Both the position numbers and the translations under genes were made by a program. Positions 23,786 through 35,192 of a stretch of 64,000 nucleotides of DNA are shown piece by piece. Each line of letters opens with the position of its first letter. Position 1 is the stretch's first letter. Under the pieces are notes generated by a model. That model searched no databases. It was not told the origin of the DNA and saw nothing but the letters and a program-made list of their open reading frames with translations. The stretch lies in NCBI RefSeq assembly GCF_037392515.1, contig NC_090283.1:23712749-23776748 (forward strand), written 5' to 3'. Source of the DNA: Haliotis asinina. Lineage: Eukaryota > Mollusca > Gastropoda > Lepetellida > Haliotidae.

Positions 23786-24110
23786 TCAAATGTACATACA
23801 TTGGCTTCTTCAACTTCGACACATTTGTGTTTGACTGTTTCGCTATGTAAACATCACTAATACAAATGGTCAACACTGGTATCATGGCACATCACAATGG
23901 CTGCTGGGAAGATTTCATTTTTCATTAAGTCATGTCCGGCTTTGATGGGAAAATCAAATATTTCGTGGTTGAAAAAGCCATGGAGATACTAGTGTCAGTG
24001 TCAAAACAACACTTAATGAAAGACCAATAGTTTTTATAAGGTAGCTTTATTAGGTCAGTCATCTGTTTCACACTTGTAGTTTTGATATTTCCACACCCCT
24101 GTTCCAAGTA

Positions 24111-24187
24111 GTCTAAAACAAAATAATGTCTAAAACAAAATAATGTCTAAAACAAAATAATGTCTAAAACAAAATAATGTCTAAAAA
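24111..24187. repeat. 17-bp tandem repeat, ~4.5 copies
   Basis: The unit TCTAAAACAAAATAATG is repeated almost perfectly. Confidence 0.9.
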
Positions 24188-24589
24188 AACAATGATGTCC
24201 AGTACGATTGTTTTCTGCTTAAAAAATTCTAAAAGGAACTGCTCAGTTAACATCTTTGAGAAGTTGATGGAACCAGTTGAAGGCAGGATCTTTGAATGGG
24301 TTGAATCAAAAAGCAGTCTGAGGCATCAACTGGATAACAGTTATGTAATGTCAACCTGAAGTAAAAGCTGTATGTATTATAGCACTTTTGTGTTTAAGAA
24401 CAGGCTTAGTTTCTGTGTTTATGAATTGATAAAACATATTGCAAATATGGGGCATCAAAGATTATGTGTTAATTTTGTGAATATGTTAAGTGTAATATTA
24501 TTTGTTATAGACTTATGGTCTCTGCCATGCGTTTATTGACCCAGTGCATGGAAGGGTATTAAAATGCAGTCTGTCCTATCATGCATTTT

Positions 24590-24740
24590 GTGTTTTTCGG
24601 AGCAAAACTTAAAAAACGTTCAATGATTCTGCACCAGCCTTGGCATATAGATAGGTTTGGTGGTGAAGTGGTGCCTTTTAGTAATTTTGCATATTTGAAT
24701 GAGATATTTTTTTCCATTTCCATGGCAACAAGTTTGACTC
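24590..24740 (+). repeat. Isolated diverged satellite monomer of the pearl-like family
   Basis: It follows the monomer order: 'cggagcaaaactt.aaaaacgttcaat', 'ttggcatatagat', 'gaagtggtgcctttta', 'tttccatggcaac'. It is a single ~150-bp copy with no array ends. Confidence 0.6.
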
Positions 24741-26206
24741 TGACAGAAACTGTTGTATAAGACCAGGGTAATTGATGCTGATGTCCTTGCAGCATACATG
24801 AAAGTAAGGAATCATGATGAACACTCGATAATTGTTGTTGATATTGTTTTTTATGGTATTTGTTTTCCTGTATGCATAAATACTTTGAGGCAAGCATATT
24901 GGGTAAAATATGCAAGTGCAAGTCAGAGTTTTGTGTGTTTTTCAATATATTCAGTAAAACAGCTACAGAATAAATTCTTTCACATGATTTGACCTTGTTG
25001 ATAATGGTAATTGATCGTGGCAGTGGTCAGTGACAATATTACTGTCCAATGAAAGTTATAGTTGACTCCGATCCTTTCTTGTTTTGGTATATTCACTCCA
25101 TTTTGAATATCTACCAAAATTCAATTAAAAACGCTCCCTTTAATATTTTCATAAATGTTTGATTCTTGTGAAGGTGAAAATTTAATCAAATTCCTAAAGG
25201 GATATGGTTCAGTTCACCAAATACATTAGTGAATTGTATAATAGCACCAGTTAAGTACCACCGACAGAAATACTCATATTTTATACTGGCATGATACTTC
25301 AAGGACAACTACTTATGTACATTGTTCGTTGTTCAGTGGTCCCTCAGGCCAAGGCTAAATGTACCCTCAATGTTTGTATATGTTTGTATATGTGCCCCAA
25401 GGGAACTTTGAACAACATATTTACCATACCAGACACCACAATGTTAATTTTGAATTGTTTGAGGCATGGGTTTAGCATTTTTTGTTGCTGTTGCTAGATT
25501 TTGCAGATGACCAGAAAAACACATTAAGAGTTATCTCCTATCATCGATTTGCATTTGCAAATCATTGGAAATTTCCATACATATACGTGATTCAATGTTA
25601 TTCGAGATAAAGTTCCTAGTGAGTATGGCATTCCAAGCAGGGTACATAGAAATGTTATTCGCTTGTTATATATAAAGCAGGGTATATTGAAAATTATAGG
25701 AGAGTGTTCAGCCAATCAGAAAGTGAAACTTATGTGAAGAAAAGTGTGCTTACTTCAACATGTTTCCTCCATAGCAGTGTCAGATACTATTCATGTGACA
25801 GCAAATTCCCACCTGGACATTGAAACCCTACATGTAAAGAAGGAGTCCAATGTAAAATGATAGAATATTCGTCCTTCGAAAACGCAATAATAGTCCTGTT
25901 AGAATTTATGTGGTATGCAAAACACAAATTGTATAGTTTAGATAGTTTTTAATGGTTTTTAACTGTTTTTGTCTTTCAGTGTTCTTAAACTTGAAATCAG
26001 GACTTGTAAGTGATATTGATTCGTCATCTGAATCTTCACGTCTCCTCTATTTTCAAGAGTTATATTTATACTTTTATTCATGTTGCTTTTTTATTGCTGT
26101 TGTTATTGCGCCTTCTTAAGCAATAGTGCAATTACCATATACTCACTGATGCCTTGTATCCTTGACTCAAATGATTTTTGTCCCTGATTGTTGGATTAAG
26201 ACCAGG
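24741..26206. other. Non-coding stretch downstream of the host-like gene
   Basis: No domain-bearing frame. An AATAAA near 24970 could be a distal poly(A) signal of the host-like gene, but nothing links them directly. Confidence 0.4.
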
Positions 26207-26209
26207 GCC

Positions 26210-26320
26210 CTTATTCTTGAAACATTCGTAGTCTTAAGAATTCTTAATTTTGATCGTAGTCAGTGTGTTAAGAGTGGGCTTAAGAAGTTTTGTAGGACTA
26301 CGAACATTTTTCAAGAATAG
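26210..26320. mobile_element. Small foldback MITE, ~110 bp
   Basis: The ends TATTCTTGAAACATTCGTAG (26211 on) and the complement of a near-identical sequence ending at 26319 form ~23-bp inverted repeats. A second inverted pair (CTTAAGAA/TTCTTAAG-like) lies inside, so the whole unit can fold. Confidence 0.7.
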
Positions 26321-27060
26321 GTAGCCAGTTTCATTCCACTTGCCATGTGATACAATTACTTTCTTGAAGAAAACTACATTGTTAATATTAGAATTAAGCA
26401 TGAAATATTTTTTATAGATAGATTTTATTTTGTATATTCATTAGTATTCTTGTCAACAACGCTGTTCAAGGGACCAGTTATTGTCTGGTGATAGTCATTA
26501 AGAAACTTTCAGATCTTCATTCTGCATAATTTAAAAATACAGATTAATTATTTTTATAAACAAATTCAGGGGAATAGTTATTTTTAGGTTATGGTCTTTA
26601 TAAACTTCACATTTTCTGTCTCAGAATATTTGTATATTTTTAAATTGTAATTACAAGGCAGAATATTTCTATATTTTCATAAATCACTATATACGTGGTT
26701 GGGAGATGGTAAAAAATGTTAATAATTTCCCATGTATTTGGTATGATGGCTGGAGAAAAGTTTGTAGGAACAAAAACTGGAATTGTTGGATTCCTGGGAT
26801 AGAAAATTAAGCAGTGATCAGCCTGAGAGAAAAAACTTGGAACACACTGCTAGAATCTAATAATAATATGTCCATTTCTCAGGTGCTCTTATCCACCAGC
26901 TGTTGCAAGTTTTGATCGAACAAACCGATTGGTATTGTCATGGTATTTGTAATTTGTTTTCTCATTTACTCTAACTGGAAATAAAACTGGACATAATAGA
27001 AATGTGTTATTCATTTATTTGGAATCATCCTGTTAATTGCCTTAACTGGCCATGGTGGTC
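26321..27060. other. Non-coding AT-rich stretch
   Basis: Nothing recognised. Confidence 0.45.
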
Positions 27061-27061
27061 C

Positions 27062-27215
27062 ATTAGGCATAGGGGTAGACTTGTGGTTAGAGCGTTTGCT
27101 CATGATGCTGAACACCTGGGTTTGATTCCCCAAGATGGTACAATGTGTTCAGCACATTTCTGGTGTCCCTTACTGTGATATTGCTGGACTATTGCTAAGA
27201 GGTGGTCCAGTGGCA
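27062..27215 (+). repeat. tRNA-derived SINE (repeat B)
   Basis: The A-box-like 'ggtagacttgtggttagagcg' and the B box GGGTTTGATTCCCC are followed by 'acaatgtgttcagcacatttctggtgtccc' and 'tgatattgctggactattgctaagagg'. The ACTC tail is missing or degenerate. Confidence 0.75.
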
Positions 27216-27279
27216 AGGGTGTCTCTACTCACTGGGACCACACATGGTCTTTGGTTTGTTTGCTCCTTTCTCCGCCTTG

Positions 27280-27405
27280 TTGGTATACTGGGTCGAGTGT
27301 CCACCTAAACAGTAGAAGGTCAGTGGTTCAATCCCACAAAGGGGTCATGGGTAGACAAGCATTTACTTGCCACCCAAACGACCAGGATTCAATTCCTCCA
27401 GATTC
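27280..27405 (+). repeat. Possible second tRNA-like SINE fragment
   Basis: B-box-like GGTTCAATCCC (near 27328) and GATTCAATTCC (near 27388) occur with an A-box-like 'tactgggtcgagtgtcc' before them. There is no recognisable tail. Confidence 0.35.
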
Positions 27406-27441
27406 TATTACTTAACAACGAATCTGGTAAGTGCTTAAATA

Positions 27442-28738
27442 TAGTCTGGTTCATAATTATTGAGAATTTTTCTTCTTACTTTGAGCTATCCTAACACCTC
27501 AACTGATTCACTGATACTTAAAACTAAGTAATGGTATAAGGGAGGTAACTCATCTTGGCCTACTGAGTATAGTACAATTAGAGTTACCTCCCCTGAATTT
27601 GTAGCAGACGTCATTTTCCTCAGCACTGTCAACAATGTCTGCTGAAGATAAAAGAAGGTTGATTTTTAAGTTGTGTAATCAAGGAATTGATGATGTAAAT
27701 ACATTGGCAGAGAGAACAGGAACTCCTCTTTCTACTGTGTATAGGATTTGGAAGAATTTTAAAGAGGGAAAGGATTTTGGGCACCAGAAAGGAGCAGGGA
27801 GACCCAGAAAATTGGACTTCTCAGATCGCGTCCGGCTGGGAATTTTAGCATCTAAAAAGCAAAGGGCAAGCATCTCCAACATCAGGTATAAAATAATAGA
27901 AAGGGGATCAACAGTTGTATCAAAATCTACAGTTAGAAGAAATTTGATTGATCTTGGATGGGAGAAAAAGACTGGAATTCCTTCTCCTCTCATGAAACAA
28001 GAACATAAAGACAGGCGTGTTGAGTGGTGTTTGGCACATGAAAACTTTGACTGGGAAAATGTGATTTTTACTGATGAAAGCTCAATATGGGTATATCCCA
28101 ATAATGTGAAAATATGGACAAAGTCTGCGTCAGCACCGTTGTATCGACGACCTAAATACAGCCCAAAGTTTCATGTATGGGGAGGGATATCCTTACTAGG
28201 AACGACCCCGCTGTGTGTGTTTGAGGGAAATCTGACAAGTCAACGCTACACTAACATATTAGATAATTTTCTCCTTCCAAGTGCACATGTGTTTTATGGA
28301 AATGACTGGATTTTGCAGCAAGATAATGTTCCTAAACACACCGCAAAACATGCCAAGCAGTGGTTTCAGGAGAAAAATGTGACTGCATTACCATTTCCTG
28401 CATATAGTCCTGACTTAAATCCCATTGAGAACATTTGGGGGATGATGAAGGAATGTGTGAATCAAAAGGGGTTGACAAAAATTGAAGACATGAAGAGAGA
28501 AGTGGTCCGATACTGGGACAGCATAACTCACGAAACACTAACCTCTCTGATAGGAAGTATGCCTACCCGTCTTAGACTGTGCCGTGAAGCTCAAGGAGAC
28601 TTGATAAAATATTAAATTGTTACCTACACAACATGAAAAGGTCAGTTCACTTTCACAATACATTCAATTTTATCTGATTTGTTTTCGTTTAATAATATGA
28701 AATGCTTTAGCTATTCTCAATAATTTTGAACCATACTG
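27442..28738 (+). mobile_element. Tc1-type DNA transposon, apparently full length (1,297 bp)
   Basis: The terminal inverted repeats of ~26 bp (left end tAGTcTGGTTCAtAATTATT, right-end complement cAGTaTGGTTCAaAATTATT, lower case marking mismatches) lie inside TA dinucleotides (27440-27441 and 28739-28740), the Tc1/mariner target duplication. The element holds one uninterrupted transposase. Between the left end and the gene lies a 12-bp inverted pair, GGGAGGTAACTC (27540) / GAGTTACCTCCC (~27582-27593). The copy inserted between a SINE cluster and a satellite array. Confidence 0.88.
27635..28615 (+). CDS. Tc1-family transposase, DD34E, 326 aa
   Basis: This enzyme would excise and reinsert the element at TA sites in the nucleus. 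The N-terminal ~110 residues form the paired-type helix-turn-helix DNA-binding region ('LAERTGTPLSTVYRIWKNF'), with an AT-hook-like GAGRPRK at ~50-57 and a second HTH around 'SISNIRYKIIERGSTVVSKS'. The catalytic core follows: first D in FTDESSIW, second D in LQQDNVPKHTA, E in NPIENIW, with 34 residues between the second D and the E, as in Tc1 rather than mariner (DD34D). Length is in the usual 330-345 range. There are no stops or frameshifts. The ATG in 'acaatgtctgctg' begins the HTH domain directly. Activity is inferred only from intactness. Confidence 0.9.
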   Translation: MSAEDKRRLIFKLCNQGIDDVNTLAERTGTPLSTVYRIWKNFKEGKDFGHQKGAGRPRKLDFSDRVRLGILASKKQRASISNIRYKIIERGSTVVSKSTVRRNLIDLGWEKKTGIPSPLMKQEHKDRRVEWCLAHENFDWENVIFTDESSIWVYPNNVKIWTKSASAPLYRRPKYSPKFHVWGGISLLGTTPLCVFEGNLTSQRYTNILDNFLLPSAHVFYGNDWILQQDNVPKHTAKHAKQWFQEKNVTALPFPAYSPDLNPIENIWGMMKECVNQKGLTKIEDMKREVVRYWDSITHETLTSLIGSMPTRLRLCREAQGDLIKY

Positions 28739-28779
28739 TATTACTGTCACAACAGTATCAACCCGTTTTGTCTAATGTT

Positions 28780-29372
28780 TATCCCCCTGGCATATAAGAC
28801 ATTGTCTCAAAATGGAGGGATGGGCTTCGTTTCTGGAGCAGAACTCAAAAACCGTTCAATATTTTTCTGCAAAACTTGGCAGATATATCAGTCAGAAGCT
28901 GAAGTGGTGCCTTTTGCTATGTACAGGATCTTGTGATGTATTATTTTCTCGGTTTCCATGGAAACATTTAGGACTTAGTCTGAAAAGTGAGAGGTGTGTT
29001 TCCTTTCCGGAGCAGAACTCAAAAACTTCTTAATATCCGTTAGTAAAACTTTCTAGATATGTGTGGCAGACCCCAAAGTGGTGCCTTTTGGTTTTTAAAG
29101 GTTTTTGTGATGTATTATTTTCTTGGTTTTCATGGAAACGTTTCGGACTTCGTGAGGGGTGGGTTTCGTTCCCAGAGCACAACTCGAAAACCATTTCATA
29201 TCTTTCAGCAGATCCTGGCAGATATATGACATTGTGACTTTGCCGATTACATATATAATGGCATTTATAATTTTCATGAATTCCACGGAAACAATTCAAA
29301 TGAGTAACTCTCAGATTATTTGTCCTTTCAAACATGTGGGGGCCGGGGGATATGTCATCTTCTGATGACTCG
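28780..29372 (+). mobile_element. Satellite-bearing pearl/Helitron-like array 5
   Basis: The left end is 'atccccctggcatataagacattg', a truncated version of the array hairpin, with no (CCGT)n. About three ~170-bp monomers follow, and the right end is the common terminal block 'ggggatatgtcatcttctgatgactcgtg'. It lies 40 bp from the Tc1 right end. Confidence 0.6.
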
Positions 29373-29406
29373 TGTTGAAACAGGTAAACAGTAGCAATTA
29401 GACGAC

Positions 29407-29523
29407 CCAGGCTTACTTGCACAAAGCGATCTTAGCCCAACGACTATCTTAAGCCTATGTTAGAGAATGGGAGTTACAATCATTGTAGCGCAAAGATCAC
29501 TTTGTGCAAGTGTGCCCCAGGCA
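29407..29523. mobile_element. Small foldback MITE, ~117 bp
   Basis: The inverted ends share CTTGCACAAAG.GATCTT..GC, near 29417-29436 and in complement at 29489-29512. The spacer is short and non-coding. Confidence 0.7.
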
Positions 29524-30059
29524 TAGTCAGGGTTGAGTGCATGCTAGACGAAGCGGGCATGTGGACCAATCCATTTCAGACTCAACAGGGGTGTTGCCAC
29601 AAAATATAAAATATTTCAAACTTGCACAAACACAGTGCACTTATTTAGTGGTTGAAGACACTAACCATTTAATTTGAATTTGTCTCTCACGTGAATTTTC
29701 TCTCAATATATACACTTGGATTATTCAAAACATACACGTACCCGTACTAGATCTGAGCATAATTTAGAAATGAAGAGTTGGAAAATGTAGTCCATTTTCG
29801 TAGCATATATTAGCTTTCCCTGGAATTTAGAGATAGGTCGTCTGGCTGGGATCCTACAATCGCTTCCAAAGACGTTTGTTGTGCTCTCAAATGAACAATG
29901 GTATTCACTGCACAGAAATTATTAATATTCATGAGTTGGAGAAGCTATAGTGATTGCCTCACATTCACGGCAGAGGAACTTCCGGCGAATTAATGCTCCG
30001 CCTACTCATGCACATTTATTATTTCATGCATATTCATGATCTTAATAAAAACTTGCATA
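29524..30059. other. Non-coding stretch
   Basis: Nothing recognised. Confidence 0.45.
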
Positions 30060-30290
30060 TGCATTACTCCATTACTGAAATTGTGCTTTTTGATATTGTC
30101 AGATTTTGGAATATATGTACCTTGTCGTTTACATGGAAACGACTTAGATTTGAACTTTTGTACAGGGATGTGTGAATTTCTTTGAATGGGCAGGACTCTT
30201 GCATATTTATGTTGGGAGGCTGTAGATTGTAGATTATCCCTGATATTAGCGAGGGGCGGGGGATACAGTGTCATCTTGCGATAACTCTTT
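30060..30290 (+). repeat. Diverged fragment of the pearl-like element with its right end
   Basis: A worn monomer ('gtgctttttgatattgtcagatttt', 'ttacatggaaacgactt') is followed by 'ggggcgggggatacagtgtcatcttgcgataactctt', a diverged form of the terminal block of the arrays. Confidence 0.5.
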
Positions 30291-31204
30291 ACCTGTAATA
30301 TATAATCCGTCACTAGTTTGCTGACATGGTTAAACGTATATGTTGTGCCCCAAAACCTTTGATAGGGGAGGCCATGTGGTGGAGACGTGAGTACCACATG
30401 TTCGCAATGCGAGTACCCACCTCTGAAACAAGTGGAGGTATGGCAGTCGCGATAATCTTGAAATCAGCTTCACCAAAAATCATCTCACGTCCTTCTCACT
30501 AAATTTCTTTTTTTACTCAGGTGACTCCTAAGTTGCCTTTTCAAAGGCTTTTCTTGTTCTGATGCTTGTCCCAACTCTCAAGAGGCGGAGCCAAGCATAA
30601 AGGTCATCATGACTGTAAAGACCGCCCCAGAGTGCTCGAGTCCTATATTTAGTATCATAAGGTTGTATTCATCCGGGTAATATGCGCAAACCACGTGCTG
30701 GAACACAACGTCACTGAAATGCTACTAAAATGACCACTAGTTATCATGCGTTGAGGTATTTGTGTGGAATTGCTCATTCATACGTTATGTCAGTGACAGA
30801 TTAAAGTAATGTATCCAGATATCGTTTAATAAATCGAATGAGTAATTATTTAAATTGAAACATCAATCAGGACCCAGGGCCTCGATCACATCACCCCTGA
30901 AGTTGTGTCAATATTTGGTGGATTATTATATAAATAAGTAAGCCCCGAACCACAAAGCGTGTGTAACGATATTTTTAAATGTTATACATAAATGCAGAAG
31001 TGCAAGATAGTACATTTATAAAGAATTCTACCATGACTTCAATAAATACTGGCTTGTGATTGGTTAATTAAAGTCATTCAGAGATCGATATATTATATAG
31101 ACAACCATAAACGACATTCCATGCAATGCCGTTTTTATTAAACGAGTAAATGATTTGGCATCAAACGTGCAAAAGCGGTATTACATTAGTGTAATATTGA
31201 AGGA
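30291..31204. other. Non-coding stretch
   Basis: Only short open frames, and no repeat structure was recognised. Confidence 0.45.
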
Positions 31205-31568
31205 AAACCAAGTTCTATGAATAGTCATCTTCTTTATTGCAATGGGTGCGACGTTTCGGTGTAGGCACTATCACCGTTATCAAGCAAGTGATACAAAGCT
31301 GCAAGTGTGTATATATACAGTTGACAAGGTTGATATACATTGGATTGTTGGTGAGTGATTTGAGCAGAGTAGGTGACTGTACAGAGCAATAGTGATAAAA
31401 ACAAATTGATATGTTGGGTGGGTTTATACGTTGTAGGTGTTCTACAACTTCTACAATGCCTTTCAAAGAAGTAGTGTAATGTTGCCGTAAAATATGACAC
31501 TGCAGTATCTTCCATGGGCGAGTAATATAACACTTCTTTGAGGGGCATGTTTAGAGTTTGGTGAATCA
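31205..31568 (-). mobile_element. Penelope-like element terminal fragment with degenerate hammerhead motif
   Basis: On the minus strand (about 31287 to 31248) it reads CTTGATAA, then CGGTG...CACCG (a perfect 5-bp stem II), then GAAAC immediately followed by GTC. This resembles the minimal hammerhead ribozyme of Penelope-like retroelement termini, with the CTGATGA box altered in two places. 'attgcaataaagaaga' downstream is also typical of such ends. No RT or GIY-YIG coding region is attached. The minus-strand frames of 83 and 111 aa are unrecognised. Confidence 0.5.
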
Positions 31569-32258
31569 AATAAGGACAAAACTTTATGGATGAACAAATT
31601 CTTTAATCAGGCGGAGTTACGCTAACGATAACCAAGAGCTGTGATGTGGTCATATACAGTCAACACATGACCCTGCGTCGCGGCCGAGAACACCACCTTC
31701 ATAAGTCCTATTCAGAAACTAGCGGCCGATTACCCCTCGTATTTCGTAAGATTTTTAAAAAGTCTTTGCGTGGGTCTATACCGAAAAGTCTATACCGATC
31801 TACCCACAGATAGTTTCCCTACACCTACATGCACGTAACTGTCATATTTTCAAGATCATACATTTAGTTAGTAATGGACCGATTACAAGTTCACTTAATT
31901 CTTGTTTCGACGATAGCGAGCTGACATGTTGACATGTTCTGCGCTTGCGCCAGATTTCTATAGTCTGTTTCGGTAGACGTTCTTCATTGAAAGTACGCAA
32001 GACTCGCCCCTTTCGTTTTGAGCGCTCGCACTCTGGATGTATCACACTTACGTACAACGTATTTTTCTGTGTTTTGTGTCATAATTTAGCAATTTTTTGC
32101 TTGCAGAGGGAGACACATAAATTCATATCACTACAAAACGCTGTGTTCGAGGGATCAAGTATATTTATTCATGTACAGCACAGAGCACTTCTAAAAATGG
32201 AACGATACATACCACACAATCAGTGGCTTCAGTATTGGTATGGTGCAGATATCGCTGT
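31569..32258 (+). repeat. Left arm of long inverted repeat
   Basis: It aligns in reverse complement with 38976-39888 over ~690 bp, from ATAAGGACAAA to about 'catcagtggcttcagta' (in the partner, cagtggtttcagta). Substitutions and small indels are scattered. It lacks the 52-bp palindrome and the long hairpin that interrupt the right arm. Confidence 0.88.
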
Positions 32259-32467
32259 TTGTACACACGCTGTCCCCTTTAAAACATGGACATTTAGATA
32301 GACATAACCAGCAATTAACACATGCATGGTTGACAAGTGCTGTCACCACAGGATTCAGATGTGGACAATTTTTTTGGTTCTGTGATGTACTAGTGGGTAA
32401 AAGAAAAATTCTTCAAGACAAGATCTCTGACACACGTCACCTGTCACTGCTTCACGTGCAAGATCCC

Positions 32468-32680
32468 TCACTGACTGTTTGGTGCGTCGAGGGGCCAGAC
32501 TGCGACCATAACAATAGGTGACGGCCATACATCACTCCCATCTCTGCCACCCCTCCCCACTTCCTCCCCAAGTATAGCCTCTCTAATGTCATCATCTATT
32601 GATTTGTGGAACTGTTCAACCAGTGTGGTCTTCGAAAAGGCCCTGTTCGTGAAGTTCGTCCCTGATGCATTCATCCACAT
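32468..32680 (-). pseudogene. Possible RecQ-like helicase motif VI fragment (weak)
   Basis: A minus-strand frame contains EEVGRGGRDG, close to motif VI of RecQ-like helicases (QExGRxGRDG). It lies in the same orientation as, and ~3 kb downstream of, the Walker A exon at 35483-35665. The residues around it do not match a helicase as I know it, and the DNA is G-rich, so chance is possible. Confidence 0.3.
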
Positions 32681-33429
32681 TGATCACTTCTGAAGCAGAC
32701 CTCAAACAGGCAGAGAAGAAGCCACGTGTTGTAATTGTGTGTAATTTCATGATTATTTCAACCACTCGATAACGTGAACACCTATCGATAATGAAAAGTA
32801 ATTTAACAACATCAGCTTATTTCTGTAATCAACAAAAAATGTGCAATCGGTACTGTGTGATATATCTGCAATAAATGATCAACTTGGGTGTTGCTATGCC
32901 CCTATCCATCAGTTCGTCCACTATTCATGCCAGATCGTACTTCATGTTTTGTTTTGACCTCCGGAAACCAAGGAATATGTATGGCCTACAAAACAAAGCA
33001 TAAATTTAAGTTTACACGTGAAGTAGAGTATGTTTGTAACGAAATTGTAGACGTATAAGATGTACATCATTATGATATTCTTTCCACGTCATAACATTAG
33101 AATTAAAAATTAAATTAACAAAAATTGATAAAATTGATAAAAATTGAAATTAAAATTACTCAAATAGTTTACCTGTCTGGTCGCAATACTGACCCTGTCC
33201 GAACTATACAAGGACAGAGCTTTAAAATATGTCGTCTCTCACAGCAGTGTCTCTGCCATAGCAATTACGCAAATCTTTGGTGTCTCATTGATGCTACGCA
33301 ATGATCTCAGTTTACGGTATACTGGTCGGAAGTCCTCTCCCCTGCCTGAAAGATCACATTATATGGTCCTTTACTAACAACCGAATGCATTCATGATTAA
33401 TATTTCATGTACTGTGTTTTCGGTGGTGG

Positions 33430-33466
33430 TGCGTGCGTGCGTGCGTGCGTGCGTGCGTGTGTGTGT
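33430..33466. repeat. (GCGT)n-(GT)n microsatellite
   Basis: About seven GCGT units followed by GT units. Confidence 0.9.
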
Positions 33467-33674
33467 TGGGTGGGGAGGAAGGAGTACAAGCCTCTCTAAT
33501 ACATGCCAGATTGGTATGAATAAATGAAATCGTCAAACATACTGCATGTTTGCATTTGGCATTTGGTGAAACGCAGGACTAGAAACATTGTTGAGAGAGT
33601 GGTGTTACTAACCATACAACCTGACGCTTTAGGGCGATGTAAATGGTAGGCCATATAAAATACGCAAAAAGCAG

Positions 33675-33942
33675 TGAGTGAGTGAGTTTAGTTTTACGCC
33701 ACACTGAGCAATATTCCAGCTATATGGCGGCGGTCTGTAAATAATCGAGTCTGAACCAGACAATCCAGTGATCAACAACACGAGCATCGATCTGCGCAAT
33801 TGGGAACCAATGACATGTGTCAACCAAGTCAGCGAGCCTGAGCACCCGATCTTTTTAGTCGACTCTTACGACAAGCATAGTCGCCTTTTATGGCAAGCAT
33901 GGGTTGCTGAAGGCCTATTCTACACAGGGACCTTCACGGGTC
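33675..33942 (-). repeat. Repeat A (SINE-like), full copy, reverse, with 10-bp TSD
   Basis: In reverse it has the full repeat A sequence including the (GAGT)n tail. CAAAAAGCAG flanks both sides (33665-33674 and 33943-33952). A 10-bp duplication is what LINE-driven retroposition makes. It lies inside the inverted-repeat unit, between the two helicase-like pieces. Confidence 0.9.
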
Positions 33943-34278
33943 CAAAAAGCAGATATTTGGAAGTCAATATAGACGTAGTATAATAAATGGTTATTGTGTT
34001 TTGTTAGTACTTTAAAAACAGATGCAAATAACTGTTGATTTTATATATTCAACTGTCCTTGTGCAATATATATTGTTGACACTTAAAATGATACAATACT
34101 TTAATTCTGGCAGTTGTTGAATGCCCATGCACTGAATGTTGAACTGATGAAGTTTACGAGATGGGTTTGTACACTTGTTGTCGTGCACATAAATTTGTTA
34201 GATATTGTTTTAGGAATAAGCATGGGAGGACATCTCTACCAATAAACTCTACTCTGGAGACGATGTGTATATGTGCCG

Positions 34279-34324
<46 letters not shown>
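34279..34324. repeat. (GT)n-(GA)n microsatellite
   Basis: A GT run turns into a GA run of about 13 units. Confidence 0.95.
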
Positions 34325-34326
<2 letters not shown>

Positions 34327-34931
34327 GGAAGGGGGGTAAAGGGGTTGTGGTATTGGAGAGGTTAGGCAGGATACTCCTTCCCGGGGCATGATAATACTAT
34401 TGACGCGACAATAATACAGCAATAAACACCTGCCACAACGTGATGCCCTTTCGGTTTGTACACACACACCACATAACTACCACTGATGAGGAAAGTCTAG
34501 TAATGTTACACTTCACTAATTCAGCAGACGCAGAACAACAGAAACATAACCCAACACTAGGCAGCGCCAGGATCCTTTTTCAAACTGCTTCCAACTAAAA
34601 TTAATTTTAACATCATCTCGATAAAACTGTTTTGGCTTTATAGTTGAAGTCTGCATGGAAAATGATGTCTTAGGTTACCATGCCAACTGCGACGGTCAAC
34701 ATTTCAACACACCTTGTATATCTTGATCTGTGGTTGCTATAGCTACAGCAATAGCTTTCACCCCATGTTGTTTCAGGTTGAACACTTGGCCACTCATGAG
34801 TGCAGTCAAAGCATTGGACGTGGTGCACTGTCCAGTCTAGCTGTTAATTATAAACGTCATTGTTGAGAGAAGAGATTAAACGATAAAACTGGATACCACA
34901 TGACACAAAGACTATTCCCTTATATTATAAT

Positions 34932-35192
34932 CAGCGAGTGAGTATATTTTTACACCACTATCATCAATATTTCACCGTCATGATGGCGGTATGTGAATAA
35001 TCGAGTATGGGCCATACAAGCCAGTGATCAGCAACATGAGCACCCATCTGCGCCATTGGGTTACAAAGATGTGTCAACAAAGCAAACAAGTCTGGCCTGA
35101 CCCGATTAGTTACCTTTGACAACAAGCATAGTCGCCTTTTGTAGCAAGTATGGGTTACTGAAGACTTATTCTACCTGGATCTTCATGGGTCT
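34932..35192 (-). repeat. Repeat A, diverged, reverse
   Basis: It begins 'gcgagtgagtatatttttacacca' and ends 'ttactgaagacttattctacctggatcttcatgggtc', the reverse of repeat A, at lower identity than its neighbours. It lies in what would be an intron or a disrupted part of the helicase-like gene. Confidence 0.8.

Noticed and set aside
23532..23885. 117-aa minus-strand frame rich in His/Cys/Ser
   Set aside because: It is the reverse reading of the 30-bp minisatellite.
27679..28101. 140-aa minus-strand frame opposite the Tc1 transposase
   Set aside because: It is a shadow of the well-supported transposase on the other strand.
34161..34391. 76-aa frame with a long Arg-Glu run
   Set aside because: The run is translated (GA)n microsatellite; nothing else supports a gene.
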